64,000 nt of DNA. Source: CAVSUR01 sp963731285 (lineage in GTDB: Bacteria; Actinomycetota; Actinomycetes; Streptosporangiales; Streptosporangiaceae). This document shows, one piece after another, positions 55,151-63,261 of this stretch. The DNA lies in the NCBI GenBank assembly GCA_963731285.1, contig CAVSUR010000016.1, positions 1 through 64,000 on the forward strand, in the 5' to 3' direction. A model generated the notes under the pieces. The model worked only from the letters and a program-made list of their open reading frames with translations, was not told where the DNA came from and searched no databases. The translations under genes and the position numbers were made by a program. Each line of letters starts with the position of its first letter. Positions within the stretch are counted from its first letter, which is position 1.

Positions 55151-56461
55151 TTACGCAGCCGGGTCAGGGTCGGGCTCGCCGGCCGCGCCAACTTCGCCCT
55201 CGGGATCAGGCTCCCCGACGGCACGGGCTTCGCCGACAATGCCGCCGGGCCCGGTAGTGCCGGGACCGGCGGCTGCTCCGTCGGTCACCGCAGCGGGGGC
55301 CAGTCGCCCGCGCCGGGCCATCGCGGCGGCGATCGACGGATAGATGAGCACCGACAGCACTCCGGCGCCCACCATGGCCGCCGCGTTGGCGGGAACCATC
55401 ACGCCATCGCTCAGGCCGATCTCGGCCAGCGCGATCAGCAGCGGCATGGTGGTCGCCGTGATGAACGTCATCTCGACCCGCTCCCGCAGCGCCAGGGAGC
55501 GCCGGTAGACCAGGAGCGAGGGCAGCCCGCGGACCACCAGCAGCAGCACGAGGAAGATCAGGAGCCGCAGCGGATTCCTGACTACCGCCGCGACATCGAG
55601 GGTCATGCCTGATACCACGAAGAAAACCGGGATGAAGAACCCATAGCCCACGGCGTCGAGTTTTCCCTCCAGGGGAGTGACATCGACAGCCATCCGGCGG
55701 GTCCAGGTGCGCAGCACCATGCCGGCCAGCATCGCGCCCAGCACCACGTCCAGCCCGAACCGCCCGGCGGCCACCAGCAGCAGCAGCAGCAGCACGATGG
55801 ACCAGCGCAGAGTGGTCTGAGCGGTCGCCCGCTGGCCCTGCCGGACGACCATGCGGAGCCTTGCCGGGCCGATAATCCGCGGCAGCGTGGTCAGCAGGAC
55901 CGCCACCGCGCCCACGGCCACGATCGAGACAATCGCGATGAACTCGCCGCGCTTGGTGAGGAACACCGAGATGGCCACGATCGGAAACAGCTCGCCGACG
56001 GCCCCGGCCGCCAGGACGTACCGGCCGAATTCGCCGGAGAGCATGTCATTGTCGTGCAGGATGGGCAGCAACGTGCCCAGCGCGGTGGTGGTCAGGGCGA
56101 GTCCGATCGGCACGAAGTCGCGCACGTAGCCGGCTGCGCCAAGGCCGCCCACCGCCACCACCGCGATGACGGCGCTCAGCCCCCAGCCCGCCATGGCCAG
56201 CCTGCCGGCCTGCTCGCGCAGCAGCAGCGGGTCCAGCTCGTACCCGGCGAGCAGGAACAAGAATCCCAGCCCGACGTTGGATAGCAGCCTGATGCTGACG
56301 GTATCGGCCAGGCCCAGGACATGCGGGCCGATCAGGATGCCGGCGAAGATCAGGACGACCACCTGCGGAACGCGCGGTCCGGGAAGCGCGGCAACCACGA
56401 TCGGCGCCAGCGCCGCCACCAGCGTCACCACCAGCAGCGTTTCGAGGCCCTTCGCGTCCAT
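55151..56461 (-). CDS. CPA2-family cation:proton antiporter
   Basis: 436 residues, 12-13 helices. GPRVPQVVVLIFAGILIGPH, LLSNVGLGFLFLLAGYELDP (ion-binding motif) and AVGYGFFIPVFFVVSGMTLD correspond to the CPA2 family. The C-terminal ~45 residues are a Gly/Glu/Pro-rich tail. A GGAGG ribosome-binding site precedes ATG 56461. It is related to, but clearly different from, the convergent antiporter 26 bp away, so it is not a recent duplicate. Confidence 0.88.
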   Translation of the reverse strand: MDAKGLETLLVVTLVAALAPIVVAALPGPRVPQVVVLIFAGILIGPHVLGLADTVSIRLLSNVGLGFLFLLAGYELDPLLLREQAGRLAMAGWGLSAVIAVVAVGGLGAAGYVRDFVPIGLALTTTALGTLLPILHDNDMLSGEFGRYVLAAGAVGELFPIVAISVFLTKRGEFIAIVSIVAVGAVAVLLTTLPRIIGPARLRMVVRQGQRATAQTTLRWSIVLLLLLLVAAGRFGLDVVLGAMLAGMVLRTWTRRMAVDVTPLEGKLDAVGYGFFIPVFFVVSGMTLDVAAVVRNPLRLLIFLVLLLVVRGLPSLLVYRRSLALRERVEMTFITATTMPLLIALAEIGLSDGVMVPANAAAMVGAGVLSVLIYPSIAAAMARRGRLAPAAVTDGAAAGPGTTGPGGIVGEARAVGEPDPEGEVGAAGEPDPDPAA

Positions 56462-56474
56462 CCCGGCGACCTCC

Positions 56475-56756
56475 TCAGCCCAGACCCACGGCGTCCGCGC
56501 GCGATACGGCCGGACCGGCGCCCTGACGTTCCGCCCGCGGCAGGGCGCCCGGGCGGAGCATGACGTCGTGGAGCCGGTCGATGAGCCGGATGGCGGGGAT
56601 GAGGTGGCTGACGGCGGGCGCCGGGACCGCGCGCCGGGGCCGATGAGCCATGCGCGGCCATGACCGCGCCGCCGATGGGCACGTATTTGCCCATACTGAC
56701 AGCAGCTGGCCGGCCGGCCGCCGCAGGTAGCGCCGCACGATACCCGGAACCGTCAC
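56475..56756 (-). CDS. Small hypothetical protein upstream of the antiporter
   Basis: Up to 93 residues from GTG 56756; or 58 from Met36 at 56651. The part SHLIPAIRLIDRLHDVMLRP is the only helix-like region. The stop lies 13 bp before the antiporter ATG, in the same direction, and the antiporter ribosome-binding site overlaps it, which fits an operon. No family is recognised and the frame could be fortuitous. Confidence 0.35.
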   Translation of the reverse strand: MTVPGIVRRYLRRPAGQLLSVWANTCPSAARSWPRMAHRPRRAVPAPAVSHLIPAIRLIDRLHDVMLRPGALPRAERQGAGPAVSRADAVGLG

Positions 56757-56894
56757 GCCGCCATCGTATTCATGGGCCTACATCGCCGGGGAGTGCCGTC
56801 TGCTGGCTGCTGGCCAGCAAGACGGTCCGGGCCGATCAGGATGTGCACGGACCTTCGGTCAATCTGCGCCGCAAAGACCGGTCATACTCACTTC

Positions 56895-57875
56895 ATGAGT
56901 CAGGGGCGGTCGAAGGTGTCGGTGATCGGGGCCGGGCACGTCGGCGCTGCCGTGGCGAACGCGCTCGTGCTGCTGCGCGTATGTGACCTGGTGATGCTCT
57001 ACGATCGCGACCAGGCCCGGGCTGAGGGAGAGGCCTGGGACATCGCCGACGCGATCCCGCTGCTGTCTGAGATGGAGATCCTGCCCGCCGCCAGCTACGC
57101 CGACCTTCAGCACTCCGACGTGGTGATAATCACGGTCGGGGCGACCGTCGCGCCGGGTCAGAGCCGTCTCGACGTCGTCAGCGCCAATGCGCGCGTCATC
57201 GCCGCCATGGTGTCCGAGCTCGACCGGGTCTGCCCGGATGCGATCGTGATCCTGGTGAGCAATCCGGTGGACGTGCTGACCCGCCTTGCTATCGAGGGCT
57301 CCGCCCGGCCGCCTGGCCTCATCCTGGGCTGCGGGACAGCCCTGGACGGGGCGCGGCTGCGGCACCAGCTCGGCAAGCTCCTCGACATCGAGCGGGAATC
57401 TATTCACGCCTATGTCATCGGCGAGCACGGAGACAGCTCGTTCCCGGTCTGGTCGACTGCCACCGCGGGGGCGATCAGGCTCGAGGAATACCGGCTGCCC
57501 GAGGGCACTTCGTGGTCCGAGATCAGAGACGAGCTGGCCGCAGCCACCCGCGCCCGCGGGATGAGCATCCACCAGCGAAAAGGGTTCACCAGCTACGGAG
57601 TGGCAGTCGCCGTAGCGCGCATCGTGCGCGCCATCGCCCGGGACGAGAAACGGATATTCATGGTCTCCGCCCTGGCAGCAGCCGAGTACGGGATCGGCCC
57701 GGTGGCGCTCAGCCTGCCCTGCGTCATCGGAGCCGCAGGAGTTGACCGCCAGCTTCTGCTGCCGATGACAGCAGCAGAGCAGCAGATGCTCCGGCGCTCG
57801 GCGGCCATCCTCGACAGCGCGTACCGGTCGCTCAGCGCGGACGGCCCCGCGGCCGGAGCCGGCCGCGGGGCCTGA
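56895..57875 (+). CDS. L-lactate/malate dehydrogenase family 2-hydroxyacid dehydrogenase
   Basis: 326 residues from ATG 56895 (MSQGRSKVSVIGAGHVGAAV). The Rossmann GAGHVG, the catalytic His in IGEHGDSSFPVWS, the Asp and Arg of GTALDGARLRHQLG and the substrate Arg of GQSRLDVV are conserved. The residue that decides substrate (Gln in lactate, Arg in malate dehydrogenases; in the segment GATVAPGQSR) is Val here, so it may use another 2-oxoacid. The 24 C-terminal residues are Ala/Gly-rich. Confidence 0.85.
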   Translation: MSQGRSKVSVIGAGHVGAAVANALVLLRVCDLVMLYDRDQARAEGEAWDIADAIPLLSEMEILPAASYADLQHSDVVIITVGATVAPGQSRLDVVSANARVIAAMVSELDRVCPDAIVILVSNPVDVLTRLAIEGSARPPGLILGCGTALDGARLRHQLGKLLDIERESIHAYVIGEHGDSSFPVWSTATAGAIRLEEYRLPEGTSWSEIRDELAAATRARGMSIHQRKGFTSYGVAVAVARIVRAIARDEKRIFMVSALAAAEYGIGPVALSLPCVIGAAGVDRQLLLPMTAAEQQMLRRSAAILDSAYRSLSADGPAAGAGRGA

Positions 57876-57907
57876 CGGGCATAGCGGCACAACGGCTCTG
57901 GCCGGGG

Positions 57908-59075
57908 TCAGGGCGCGGTTCGGGAGGATCCGGGACCGAGCCACTCGACCCACCGGCCCGACGGGTGAGCACGCGCCAGCAGGCGCCCGCGGTCAGTGCC
58001 GCCGTGGAAGGCACGGGCGCCGAGCACCGCGAAGACGCCGCGCTGCTGGTAGTCGCGGACCAGCGATGCGGGCAGCGCGAGACCTTGCACGCTGTCCTGC
58101 CCGGAGGGCCCGAGCGGAACCAGAGGATCGAGCGATATCCAGGTCACCGGACGGTTGCGGCCGGCCCCGGCCAGGATGCCGGTCAGCTGCGCACGCCGCT
58201 CGGGCGGCAGGAACACCGCCATGTAGGCGTCGACCACGATCACGCTGCGCCCCGGCGCAAACCTGTCAAGCAGGCCCGGCAGCACCTCCACCACATCCCC
58301 GGCGACGAGCGCGACCGGGTTCTGGCGGGTCACGTCGATGGCCGCGGCGAGCCGGGCCAGCGCGGATGCCTCCGGCGGCACGCACGCCTGCAGCCATGAC
58401 CTTTCCGCCGGGTCCTGCACGTCGATCGGGCTGAGATCAATTCCGACACGCTCGGCGATGGGCGGAAGCCCGGCTCCCGGGGGCTCGCGCGGCCCGCGCA
58501 CCTCACAGCTGATGCTTACGGCGGCGCTCCCGGGCCCGGCCGCCCGGCCGCCCAGCAGATAGCGATACCGGTCCAGCTGCAGCCCCAGCCCAGCCCCGGT
58601 GCCCAGGTCGACCAGCCCGATCGGCTCGGTGCGCGAGGCGGTCGTCGCCGCGATGCCCAGCGCGACCTGAGTGCACCGTGCCACCTCATTCATCTGATAG
58701 CGGCGACCGCGGCAAACAGCCGCAATATCGTCCAGGCGGCCGGAGCAGAACTCCCTGGCCGCCGGATAGAACCCAGCATCGAAACCGGGCTGCGGCGCTC
58801 CCGGCTCCGGGAAATAAGCGGCCAGCGAGAGCCGGCCTGTCGCGGCGAACCAGGAACGATATCGCCGCGCTCGCCAGCAGCGCGGGCAGCCGGTCTGGCG
58901 GCAGCACCGCCAGCCGGTCCAGCAGTCTCTCGTGCTCTGCGATCACCCGGAACAAAGCAGCCGTCAGCCGCCATGACTCTGGCGCATCCGGCGGCGACCA
59001 GCCGGCGGCCACCTCCAGCGCCTGGGCGCGGATTTCCTCAGCTGGTGACACGCTGCAGCTCCCGCCGCCGATCAT
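57908..59075 (-). CDS. DUF2332 family protein (two frameshifts)
   Basis: The N-terminal part (SVSPAEEIRAQALEVAAGWS, RLTAALFRVIAEHERLLDRL, LPPDRLPALLASAAISFLVR) shifts near 58815 to YFPEPGAPQPGFDAGFYPAA and near 58700 to the remaining open part (MNEVARCTQVALGIAATTAS, TEPIGLVDLGTGAGLGLQLD, RYRYLL, GRSVIVVDAYMAVFLPPERR). DUF2332 proteins have an SAM-methyltransferase-like fold (VDLGTGAGLGLQLD resembles motif I), with unknown substrate. The joined length of about 385 residues is normal. Confidence 0.78.
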
Positions 59076-59178
59076 TGCCGGCTGCCCGGCCGCTAGGCCG
59101 CAGCACAGCACGCGACCCTATCGCCAGCCGCGAAGCGGCCAGGGCCGCCTGCGTCCGGTCGCCGGGAGATCCGCCGCG

Positions 59179-59673
59179 TCAGCCGATCACGTATTTGAGA
59201 CCGACCTCAGACTCCAGCGTGGCGTTAGCCGCGTGCAGAGATACGCCCCAGGTCTGATCACCCACAATGCCGTCGGCCCCGACGCCGCCCCATCGCTGGA
59301 ACGCCTCCACCGAGGATCGCGTGTGCGGCCCGAAGTCACCGTCTACCCCCTGTGGCGTCGTGTCCCACTGGCCGGCCGCACCGTTTGTCAGCACCCGCTG
59401 AAGGCTGCGGACGACATCGCCGGTCGATCCCTGCTGCAGGGTCGGCATGGGACCGCCGTCCGGGAGGGCCTCCCAGGTGTGCGGGCCGACAATCCCGTCG
59501 ACGGTCAGGCCCTTGCCGCGCTGGAAGGTCCGGACGGCGGCCTCCGTCTTGGCGCCGAAGATCCCGTCCACCGCGAGTCCCAAGTCGGGTGTCCGGCGCA
59601 GCGCCCGTTGTGCTCGCCGCACAGCGTCGCCCGTTGCTCCCGGACCGATCGTAGGCTGTCCTGGGTTTGGCAT
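59179..59673 (-). CDS. Protein of two peptidoglycan-binding (PG_binding_1) domains
   Basis: 164 residues. Two repeats of the family: GATGDAVRRAQRALRRTPDL with VDGIFGAKTEAAVRTFQ and KGLTVDGIVGPHTWEAL, then GSTGDVVRSLQRVLTNGAAG with VDGDFGPHTRSSVEAFQ and VGADGIVGDQTWGVSL. There is no signal peptide, no hydrolase domain and no membrane helix. It may be cytosolic, released by another route, or lack its original export/catalytic part. The start MPNPGQPTIG is well supported by a TAGCCAATG-type context only. Confidence 0.85.
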   Translation of the reverse strand: MPNPGQPTIGPGATGDAVRRAQRALRRTPDLGLAVDGIFGAKTEAAVRTFQRGKGLTVDGIVGPHTWEALPDGGPMPTLQQGSTGDVVRSLQRVLTNGAAGQWDTTPQGVDGDFGPHTRSSVEAFQRWGGVGADGIVGDQTWGVSLHAANATLESEVGLKYVIG

Positions 59674-59847
59674 TGGCTACTCCCTTTGACGAAGCTCTGT
59701 GGCTAATTGTCTTCCCCGCTCCGCCCTCAGCCAAGGGCAGCCGGGGATCTGGTTTCGCCCGCCGCGTGCGGCCCCCTGGCAGGGCGCATGAACCGTGCTG
59801 GCACACCCGGCGCGGGCCGGGGACCGCAGCGGGAGCTCAGGCCGTGT

Positions 59848-60042
59848 CTAGTCGCCGTCCGAGTCGCCGGAGCCGGAGCTAGGGTGCCCGCCCACCGCGG
59901 TCAGCGCCTCGTCTAGCATCGCCGAGAAGGACTCCGGGTACTTGGCGAGCAGATAGGTGAGCACCTGCAGCCGTTCGTCTCCGGACAGCGCCTGGACGCG
60001 GGTGACGCGCAGGCTCGCGGCAGTCTCCGAGGTATCAGCCAT
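59848..60042 (-). CDS. Small conserved hypothetical protein (64 aa)
   Basis: MADTSETAASLRVTRVQALS, then GDERLQVLTYLLAKYPESFS and AMLDEALTAVGGHP with a Ser/Gly/Asp tail. The helical middle with regular Leu spacing resembles a small actinobacterial family often next to signalling genes. It overlaps the histidine kinase stop by 8 bp, in the same direction, so it is likely translated from the same mRNA. Possible regulator or partner of the kinase; no direct evidence. Confidence 0.65.
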   Translation of the reverse strand: MADTSETAASLRVTRVQALSGDERLQVLTYLLAKYPESFSAMLDEALTAVGGHPSSGSGDSDGD

Positions 60043-61423
60043 GAGGCATGGTAGCCCGGCGCTCCCGCGGGTATGCAGGCGCCGCGGGTGCCGGCGCGGA
60101 CAGCACGCAGGGGACCTCGAGGTTCGCCACCGTGGGGCCGCCGGGCGGGCTGGATACCGCGAGCACCCCGTCGAAGGCGCCCAGCCGGCGCTCGATACCG
60201 CGCAGGCCGGTGCCGCGGGCGGGATCCGCGCCGCCGGTTCCGTCGTCGCTGACGCTGATCCGCAGCATCCCCGCTGCGTACCTGATATCGATCCAGGCCT
60301 GGCCGGCCCCGGCGTGCTTGGACACGTTGGCCAGCAGCTCGCTGACCGCGAAGTAGGCTGCCGATTCCACCGGCGCCGGCGGCCGCCCGGCCAGCTCGCT
60401 GCGGAAGTGCACGCGCAGCGGCATGTCCAGGGCCACCGCCCTGACCGCCTCGGCCACGCCGCGGTCGGCGAGCACCGGCGGATGGATGCCGCGGACCAGG
60501 TCGCGCAGCTCGGCCAGGGCGCGGGCCGAGGACTCGCGGGCCTCGGCCAGCAGCGCCCGGGCCGCCGCCGGGCTGGTGTCGATCAGCTGCTCGGCCGCGT
60601 CCAGGGCCATGCCGGTGGCGACCAGCCGGGCCTGCGCCCCGTCGTGCAGGTCGCGCTCGATCCGGCGCATCTCGGCCGCGCCGGTGTCGAGGGACTCGGA
60701 CCGGGTCTGGGCCAGATGATCGACCCGGAGCATGAGCCCGGCGTTGCGGGTCGGCCCCAGCAGCGACCGGGCCAGCAGGCCGTAGGCGGTCAGCAGCCGC
60801 GGGGCGGCCCACAGGCCGGCGGTCACGATGGCCAGGCCCAGCAAGATCAGCGACCAGGCGGCGCCAGCCCAGCCGCGGCCGCCCGCATAGCCGAGCCCCG
60901 GCAGCTTCCCGATCCCCGCCCCGGTGGTCACCAGGCCGCCGGCCAGCAGCGCCGCCGGCCCGGCCGCCAGTACCCAGCCGCCGGCCGCGTTGGTGATGAA
61001 CCACAGCAGGTCTCGCCAGGTCGCCGGGTCGGCCAGCAGCCACCAGGCCCGGCGCCCGAGCCGGTGCCACGGGCCGCCCACGGCAGCAGGAGCCGGCCGG
61101 TACGGAACCTCGACGGGCACGCCGCACCAGCACGCCGTCAGCGCCCTGATCACCCCGGCCAGCCAGCGCATGACCAGCAAAATGGCGGGCACCAGCGCAG
61201 CCGCCAGCACCAGCAGCAGCACCGAATGGGCACTGCCGCTGGTGCCGCCCGCCCGGATGATCTCGATCAGGGCCAGGCTCAGGGTCGTCAGCAGGGCCAC
61301 TCCGGCCAGCATCAGCCCGCAGAACACCAGCCCGCGGGCGCAGGCCAGCAGCCGGCCGGATATCCCTGACCGCAGCGCGCGCAGTGGCTCCTGCGCCCGC
61401 GGGATCATCGTGGTGCCGCTCAC
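60035..61423 (-). CDS. Sensor histidine kinase (HisKA_3 type)
   Basis: 462 residues from GTG 61423, chosen for its GAGGAG ribosome-binding site. An N-terminal membrane sensor (helices in LLACARGLVFCGLMLAGVAL, SVLLLVLAAALVPAILLVM, WAGAAWSLILLGLAIVTAGL, the type called putative sensor) precedes the dimerisation/phosphoacceptor ERDLHDGAQARLVATGMALD (His), and the HATPase with AYFAVSELLANVSKHAG, SVSDDGTGGADPARGTGLRG and IERRLGAFDG. It should partner a NarL-type regulator; the only one in view is at 51946-52590. An upstream palindrome may be an autoregulatory site. Confidence 0.92.
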   Translation of the reverse strand: MSGTTMIPRAQEPLRALRSGISGRLLACARGLVFCGLMLAGVALLTTLSLALIEIIRAGGTSGSAHSVLLLVLAAALVPAILLVMRWLAGVIRALTACWCGVPVEVPYRPAPAAVGGPWHRLGRRAWWLLADPATWRDLLWFITNAAGGWVLAAGPAALLAGGLVTTGAGIGKLPGLGYAGGRGWAGAAWSLILLGLAIVTAGLWAAPRLLTAYGLLARSLLGPTRNAGLMLRVDHLAQTRSESLDTGAAEMRRIERDLHDGAQARLVATGMALDAAEQLIDTSPAAARALLAEARESSARALAELRDLVRGIHPPVLADRGVAEAVRAVALDMPLRVHFRSELAGRPPAPVESAAYFAVSELLANVSKHAGAGQAWIDIRYAAGMLRISVSDDGTGGADPARGTGLRGIERRLGAFDGVLAVSSPPGGPTVANLEVPCVLSAPAPAAPAYPRERRATMPHG

Positions 61424-61502
61424 TGGGTCTCCTCGGCCGGGTCCAGTTCCCTTCAGTGTGCCGGACCGGCAGCGCGGGCGCAGTGACCGTAGGCCCCGGA
61501 CG

Positions 61503-61526
61503 GGGGGTGTACCTAAGTACACCCCC
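61503..61526. promoter_or_regulatory. Perfect 10-bp palindrome in the kinase/FkbM divergent promoter
   Basis: GGGGGTGTAC, four bases CTAA, then GTACACCCCC: a perfect inverted repeat with 10-bp arms in the gap between the kinase start (61423) and the methyltransferase start (61638). Similar GTAC-centred repeats upstream of actinomycete sensor-kinase operons act as the binding site of their own NarL-type regulator. The position suits control of either or both genes. Confidence 0.75.
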
Positions 61527-61637
61527 AAGATGCCACCTGAGTTCCTATCGCGGGCGGCCAGCCATCGCCTAGCGTGACCGGCGTGCCCGGCCGGCTTCGT
61601 ATCCGGTGACATGCATACGAGTGGCCGAGGGGACACG

Positions 61638-62546
61638 ATGAACGTCGGAGTGAGCGACCTGCCCAGTCAGCACAGCCAGGCCGGGGACGGGCGGGCCAAG
61701 CGGATCAGCGGAGCCGATCGCAGCCTGCTGCGGCTGGCGGCGGGCCAGCCGGCCAGCGCGGATGACGAGCATTCCGGCCGGGCGCCCGGCCAGCACTCCG
61801 GGGAGCTGCGGGAGAGGATCACCGCGGGCGCGGTGCTGGCCATGGCCCGGTGCACCCCGTATCTGGAGACAGAGATGCTCGGCCTGGCCGGGGAGATCCC
61901 GCCGGGCAGCGTGTGCGTCGACATCGGCGCGGCCGCCGGGCTTTACACGCTGGCCATGTCCCGGCTGGCCGGACCAGACGGGCAGGTGCACAGCGTGGAG
62001 CCGCTGTCGTTCGCCCGCCCGATGTGGTCCCGGGTGCTGCGGGCCCGCAGCGCCGCCAACGTCCGCCACCACGCCATGGCCCTCGGCGCGGAGCCGGGCC
62101 GCGGGCTGATGAGCGTCCCGATCGGCCGCTACGGCCCGGTGACCGGCCGGTCCTTCGTGACCCGGGGCAGCCGCGGGCTCGGCTCCAACGCCGAGTTCGC
62201 CGAGCACATCGAGGTAGTGGTCACCATCGGCACCCTCGACGGGCTCTGCGCCGAGGCTGGCCTGACCCGGCTGGACTTCATCAAGATGGACACCGAGGGA
62301 GCCGAGCTGGACGTGCTGCGCGGCGGTCAGCAGGCCATCGAGGCGTTCCGGCCGACGCTGCTGGTCGAGATCGAGGCCCGGCACACCGCCCGGTACCAGT
62401 ACGGTCCCGACGACATCCTGGCCTGGCTGACCGGGTGCGGCTACGTAATGCACGCCTGGCGGCGCGGGTGGCGGGAGACCGGCCGCGTCGAGCCCGCGAC
62501 CCGCAACTACCTGTTCCGGCCGAGGGGGGCGCGGCCGGCGAGATGA
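61638..62546 (+). CDS. FkbM-family SAM-dependent methyltransferase
   Basis: 302 residues from ATG 61638 (MNVGVSDLPSQHSQAGD); ATG 61611 is possible. The SAM-binding motif VCVDIGAAAGLYTLAMSRL, the acidic VHSVEPLS and the FkbM signature LDFIKMDTEGAELDVLRGG are present, with LLVEIEARHTARYQYGPDDI near the C-terminus. FkbM enzymes methylate hydroxyl groups of sugars or polyketides; here the substrate is unknown. Divergent from the histidine kinase with a shared palindrome. Confidence 0.88.
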   Translation: MNVGVSDLPSQHSQAGDGRAKRISGADRSLLRLAAGQPASADDEHSGRAPGQHSGELRERITAGAVLAMARCTPYLETEMLGLAGEIPPGSVCVDIGAAAGLYTLAMSRLAGPDGQVHSVEPLSFARPMWSRVLRARSAANVRHHAMALGAEPGRGLMSVPIGRYGPVTGRSFVTRGSRGLGSNAEFAEHIEVVVTIGTLDGLCAEAGLTRLDFIKMDTEGAELDVLRGGQQAIEAFRPTLLVEIEARHTARYQYGPDDILAWLTGCGYVMHAWRRGWRETGRVEPATRNYLFRPRGARPAR

Positions 62547-62574
62547 GCCCTGGTACCAGGCCGGGGGCCGCTGC

Positions 62575-63048
62575 TCAGCTGCTGCCCGCGCTGCCGCTGG
62601 CGTCGCTGGCCGGCCGGCGGCCGGCCGTGGACATCACCCCGTACAGGTGCTGCACGTGCAGCCGGACCACGATCCGGCGGTTAGCGATCATCTCCGCGCC
62701 GAAGGCGCCCCGGTCGATCTCGCCGTAGAAGTGCGAATGCACGGCGAACAGCTCGCCGGTGGCCGCGTCACCGGCCGAGGCGGCGACTTCGGACAGGGTG
62801 ACGCTGCCCGCAGCGACGGCGTAGTGCCAGAAGTCCTCGCCGCCGACATGCAGGGCGGCGCGCGGGTCACGGCCGAGATTGCGGCCCTTGGCCCGGTCTG
62901 CGGTGGTGGAGACGCGGATGACCCGGGCAGCGCGATCGGGAACGTACAAGACGCTGGACATCTGCGGCGAGCCGTCTGCCCTGATCGTGGCCAGCACCCC
63001 CTGCTGCCCGGCCGCGACCAGCTCCCAGAGCTCCTCCTGGCTGGCCAT
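62575..63048 (-). CDS. PPOX-class (probably F420-dependent) oxidoreductase
   Basis: 157 residues from ATG 63048 (MASQEELWELVAAGQQGVLA). TIRADGSPQMSSVLYVPDRA, RVIRVSTTADRAKGRNLGRD and PRAALHVGGEDFWHYAVAAG are the split-barrel flavin/F420-binding segments, of the Rv1155 type. It acts on quinones, biliverdin or F420-linked redox reactions. The last ~30 residues are a low-complexity tail. Its ATG overlaps the stop of a small upstream frame. Convergent with the FkbM gene. A cofC gene for F420 synthesis is in the same window. Confidence 0.85.
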   Translation of the reverse strand: MASQEELWELVAAGQQGVLATIRADGSPQMSSVLYVPDRAARVIRVSTTADRAKGRNLGRDPRAALHVGGEDFWHYAVAAGSVTLSEVAASAGDAATGELFAVHSHFYGEIDRGAFGAEMIANRRIVVRLHVQHLYGVMSTAGRRPASDASGSAGSS

Positions 63049-63191
63049 CAGGCACCCGAGCCCGGCCGCGCGCCGTCGGCGAGCAGGCCCACGCCGATTC
63101 CGAGCATCCAGATGTCCTTGCTGACGCCGGCGCCGGCGCTGGTGGGCCAGATGCTGCCCGGCTTGTGCAGCGCCGGGGTGCGCAGGTACAT
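63048..63191 (-). CDS. Short frame coupled to the PPOX gene, possible membrane-protein C-terminus
   Basis: 47 residues from ATG 63191: MYLRTPALHKPGSIWPTSAG, then VSKDIWMLGIGVGLLADGA with one hydrophobic helix. The SKDIWMLGIGVGLLADG end resembles the last helix of DUF417/DoxX-like membrane proteins, whose first part is missing. The TGA overlaps the PPOX ATG (TGATG), so it is probably translated with it. It may be a remnant. Confidence 0.35.
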   Translation of the reverse strand: MYLRTPALHKPGSIWPTSAGAGVSKDIWMLGIGVGLLADGARPGSGA

Positions 63192-63261
63192 GGTCAAGGT
63201 CCCCGGATCCGCTGAGACTAGCAGACCGGGGAGCACCCCCCGGTTCGGGTACCGTGGTGGC

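Noticed and set aside
55151..56461. Second CPA2 antiporter as a duplicate of the first
   Set aside because: The two share only family-level motifs and differ in length, tail and helix sequences, so a recent duplication is not supported.
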